A stretch of 35,517 nt of DNA, taken from NCBI GenBank assembly GCA_029568995.1, contig JAKPYU010000117.1:1-35517 (forward strand). Reading direction: 5' to 3'. The position numbers were made by a program, and so were the translations under genes. Below the pieces are notes generated by a model, which ran no database searches, was not told the origin of the DNA, and saw only the letters and a program-made list of their open reading frames with translations. Of this stretch, positions 33,913 through 35,517 are shown piece by piece (within the stretch, counting starts at the first letter, position 1; every line of letters starts with the position of its first letter). This stretch comes from Candidatus Omnitrophota bacterium. Its GTDB lineage: Bacteria; Hinthialibacterota; Hinthialibacteria; Hinthialibacterales; JAKPRU01.

Positions 33913-34080
33913 AATCCCCAATCCGCAATCCCCAATCCGCAATCCCCAATCCCCAATCCCCAATCCCCAATCCCCAATCCCCAATCCCCAATCCACAATC
34001 CGCAATCCACAATCCGCAATCCACAATCCGCAATCCGCAATCCGCAATCCACGATCCGCAATCCGCAATCCGCAATCCAT
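33913..34080 (+). repeat. 24-unit AATCCNC heptamer tandem array
   Basis: Twenty-four consecutive heptamers run without a gap over 168 bases. The consensus is AATCC, a variable base, then C. Only the sixth base varies freely: C dominates the first half, then A and G alternate, and G is common at the end. One unit begins with G and the last ends AT. Rotated, AATCCCC is CCCCAAT, which I recall as a heptamer class (STRR) described in cyanobacteria. It is not a CRISPR array, since there are no spacers. Confidence 0.95.
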
Positions 34081-34119
34081 TAGTGGTAACATAAATCGCT
34101 GGACGAGCCGGTAGGTCTG

Positions 34120-34148
34120 TTGTCCCCCAGTGATCCTCATCATACGTA
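34120..34148 (+). promoter_or_regulatory. Possible promoter of the sigma-factor gene
   Basis: TTGTCC (34120-34125) is followed after 17 bases by TACGTA (34143-34148). A start near 34155 would exclude the ATG at 34154 and fits the ATG at 34175. The match is moderate. It lies just past the heptamer array. Confidence 0.35.
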
Positions 34149-34174
34149 TTTACATGCAGAGGAGTGCAGATTTC

Positions 34175-34723
34175 ATGAACAGGTCGGCTGACTTACTGCA
34201 AGCCGGTGAGACGGAGTTGTTCAGCCGCCTGTTCGACCAGGTCGGGCCTTCTTTGTTGCGCCTGGCGTGCGGAATACTCCTTGACCCACGAGAAGCGGAG
34301 GATGTGGTGCAAGAGGCGTTTCTTCGCCTGCTCCGGGTGTCCAGAAACGGGCGACTGCGCGGCGACGAGAATTCATCCGTTGCGCTCCTTCGGACAATCG
34401 CCCGGAACCTGGCCATCGACCGCCTTCGTAAGCGGAAAGCCTGGGACAACGCGCAGAATGCGGGTATCCATGACAATGACGACAGCGTGGAGACACCGCT
34501 TGCATGGTCCGAGGGAAGGGAACTCGAGCACCGACTTCTGGCACTGATGGGACATCTTTCGCCGCTCCAGCGCGTGGTGTTTCTGCTTCGTGCTTTGGAG
34601 GGGCTTGCCAACCGTGATATCGCCGAATCTCTCGGCATCAGCATTGAAGACGTCAAAACGCACTTGAAGCGGTCACGGGCCAAATTGATTCCCCTGTTGC
34701 AGGAATTCGAGGAACTCCGATGA
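34175..34723 (+). CDS. ECF-type RNA polymerase sigma factor
   Basis: A 182-residue alternative sigma factor with region 2 (LFDQVGPSLLRLACGILLDPREAEDVVQEAFLRLLR) and region 4 (LSPLQRVVFLLRALEGLANRDIAESLGISIEDVKTHLKRSRAKL), joined by a short linker, as in ECF sigma factors. The DPREAEDVVQEAFLRL phrase contacts the polymerase and -10 region. It would direct transcription of a small regulon when released by its anti-sigma factor. The ATG at 34175 has AGGAG ten bases upstream; earlier in-frame starts at 34130 and 34154 lie at or before the predicted transcription start. Its stop overlaps the FecR-like gene (ATGA), typical of sigma/anti-sigma pairs. The trigger is unknown. Confidence 0.93.
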   Translation: MNRSADLLQAGETELFSRLFDQVGPSLLRLACGILLDPREAEDVVQEAFLRLLRVSRNGRLRGDENSSVALLRTIARNLAIDRLRKRKAWDNAQNAGIHDNDDSVETPLAWSEGRELEHRLLALMGHLSPLQRVVFLLRALEGLANRDIAESLGISIEDVKTHLKRSRAKLIPLLQEFEELR

Positions 34724-35301
34724 GCGAACCGAACGGACATATCCAGGACGAAACGGAGCGGCGCGTGGCCACCCTTTTCGAGAAAGCCGAATTCTGGGTC
34801 GATCTCGCGGGGACAAAACGCCGTATGCTTCAGTCCCTTGGAAAGGATGCCACCGCTCACCCGGTCCGCCCGTGTGCAGTGGCATGGTTCCCGTTTCTCG
34901 CAAGAGAGAATCTCGCGTTCACGCTCTCATTTGCCGTTGTGCTGATCACTCTTGGGATCTTCCTGTTTGCGCCAGCGGCGTCGCTTGGAACGTACCGGGG
35001 AGCGCTCGCGGTCTATCACCCCCTGAGCGGTCAATGGGAAGTCGCGCGGGCCGGGGAGATTCCGGCGGATCGACTATTGCGGGCGGAGAGTGAGGAGGTG
35101 TCTCTTACGCTCATGGATGGCTCGTCCATCACGCTTTCGCCCGATTCATTCATCGAAGTATCCAAAACTGGGATTGATCTGCACCGGGGCAGGATCATCG
35201 CCGATGTAAAACCGCAGGCGGTGGGCCATCCGTTTCGTATTCAAACCCCGACCGCGAAGATCAAAGTCCTCGGCACACGGTTTTCCGTAACGGTGGAGTG
35301 A
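34720..35301 (+). CDS. FecR-like membrane anti-sigma factor
   Basis: A 193-residue protein with a cytoplasmic N-terminal segment (about 1-58), one membrane helix (about 61-88, FTLSFAVVLITLGIFLFAP) and a periplasmic FecR domain (LMDGSSITLSPDSFIEVSKTG, FRIQTPTAKIKVLGTRFSVTVE). FecR proteins hold or activate an ECF sigma factor in response to an outer-membrane signal. The overlap with the sigma gene supports that pairing. The N-terminal segment lacks the usual zinc-binding motif (HxxxCxxC), so it is an unconventional anti-sigma factor. The chain stops straight after GTRFSVTVE, where most FecR domains continue for another 30-100 residues; the missing type of sequence appears in the next gene. Confidence 0.85.
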   Translation: MSEPNGHIQDETERRVATLFEKAEFWVDLAGTKRRMLQSLGKDATAHPVRPCAVAWFPFLARENLAFTLSFAVVLITLGIFLFAPAASLGTYRGALAVYHPLSGQWEVARAGEIPADRLLRAESEEVSLTLMDGSSITLSPDSFIEVSKTGIDLHRGRIIADVKPQAVGHPFRIQTPTAKIKVLGTRFSVTVE

Positions 35302-35306
35302 CGATC

Positions 35307-35517
35307 ATGAGACGAATGCTGTGGATATCGACTTTGATTGTTGTTTGCCTGATGGCGGCCGTGCTGGGATGGCAGGAATACGGAACACGTCGGCAGATTC
35401 CCCCGCTGATTACCCCAAAGACCAGGGTGGAGGTGTTCGAAGGCGCGGTCGAGGTGCAGACGGCGGATGCTACTCGTGTCCTGCACAACGGTGAGAGACT
35501 TGTCGATTCGGAGGTGG
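35307..35517 (+). CDS. Second FecR-like membrane protein (3' end cut by window)
   Basis: The frame starts at an ATG five bases after the FecR-like stop and stays open to the window edge (70 codons seen). It encodes a basic start (MRRMLWISTL), one membrane helix (LIVVCLMAAVLGW), then TRVEVFEGAVEVQTADATR and VLHNGERLVDSEV. The phrase 'TRVEVFEG-VEV' and the later 'NGERLV' are what normally follow 'GTRFSV' in a FecR domain. It thus resembles the distal half of a FecR domain on its own membrane anchor. It is in a different frame from its neighbour, but has its own start and helix, so it is not simply a frameshifted tail. The rest lies outside the window. Confidence 0.7.
   Translation, partial: MRRMLWISTLIVVCLMAAVLGWQEYGTRRQIPPLITPKTRVEVFEGAVEVQTADATRVLHNGERLVDSEV

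Larger units (their letters stand above)
33805..34174. other. 370-base repeat-filled intergenic region
   Basis: No gene is present. In order it holds a CGGGCG-TCT-CGCCCG hairpin (33815-33829), a CGTCATTCC repeat copy (33838-33878), a GTCCGCCC hairpin (33881-33906), the heptamer array (33913-34080) and a promoter candidate for the sigma-factor gene (34120-34148). The frames open through the array are repeat artefacts. Confidence 0.8.

Noticed and set aside
33913-34080. CRISPR array
   Set aside because: The units are contiguous seven-base repeats with no spacers and no cas genes nearby.
33809-34114. Open frames translating as NPQS/NPQSAIR repeats
   Set aside because: They are produced by the heptamer array, which has no stop in several frames.
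35280-35330. A frameshift splitting a single FecR gene
   Set aside because: The second frame has its own ATG and a membrane helix directly after it, so simple frameshift repair would place a second helix in mid-domain.

Overview
The window reads as chromosomal DNA of an uncultured-type Gram-negative bacterium with fairly high GC content (estimated by eye). An outer-membrane polysaccharide exporter (Wza type), a YaiO-type beta-barrel protein and an HflK/HflC pair all argue for two membranes. No rRNA or tRNA gene is visible, so the phylum cannot be fixed. The prepilin-like protein with an 'FTTPVAYM' segment, the abundance of two-component proteins, the dispersed intergenic hairpins and the heptamer arrays resemble genomes of candidate phyla such as Hydrogenedentota, Sumerlaeota, Omnitrophota or planctomycete relatives. 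That is an impression, not a determination.

Layout. (1) 1-6.1 kb: the 3' part of a GAF histidine kinase, NAD-dependent DNA ligase (ligA), an exported protein of about 15 TPR repeats, and a type IV prepilin-like protein. (2) 6.1-11.2 kb, minus strand: a capsule/exopolysaccharide export operon in the order STAS-zinc ribbon-PilZ fusion, Wza-like exporter, Wzc-like tyrosine autokinase, small VanZ/DUF2279-like membrane protein. (3) 11.2-17.2 kb: a motif-rich intergenic region, a pentapeptide-repeat-like protein, then minus-strand genes for a small membrane protein, a Wzt-like ABC ATPase without a permease, a divergent argininosuccinate-lyase-family enzyme and a FlgT-C-like small protein. (4) 17.4-27.4 kb, plus strand: a tightly packed signalling and exopolysaccharide locus of response regulator, HPt protein, response regulator, large PAS/GAF histidine kinase, HPt-REC-degenerate GGDEF-REC protein, response regulator, membrane HEAT-repeat protein, processive family 2 glycosyltransferase and TPR-YaiO outer-membrane protein. 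Several starts and stops overlap as ATGA. (5) 27.4-32.5 kb, minus strand: yicC-hflK-hflC, followed by a receiver domain fused to about 480 residues of unrecognised sequence. (6) 32.5-35.5 kb, plus strand: methylthioadenosine phosphorylase, a 24-unit heptamer array, an ECF sigma factor, a FecR-like anti-sigma factor and the start of a second FecR-like membrane protein cut by the window edge.

How the parts may work together. The 17.4-27.4 kb block looks like one regulated surface-polysaccharide system. The kinase (no receiver of its own) would feed phosphoryl groups through two HPt modules and five receivers, while the HEAT protein, synthase and YaiO barrel would make and export a polymer. The receiver fusion at 27.5-29.3 kb shares an unusual receiver motif with the first regulator of the block and may belong to the same circuit. 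The Wza/Wzc operon is a second envelope-polysaccharide system, headed by its own possible c-di-GMP/STAS sensor.

Intergenic DNA is rich in dispersed repeats: a MITE-like element, a CCCTCACCCC hairpin in three copies, a CGTCATTCC hairpin in two copies, GCCCCTAC-ended hairpins in four copies, and two heptamer arrays. Promoter calls rest on visual -35/-10 matches only.
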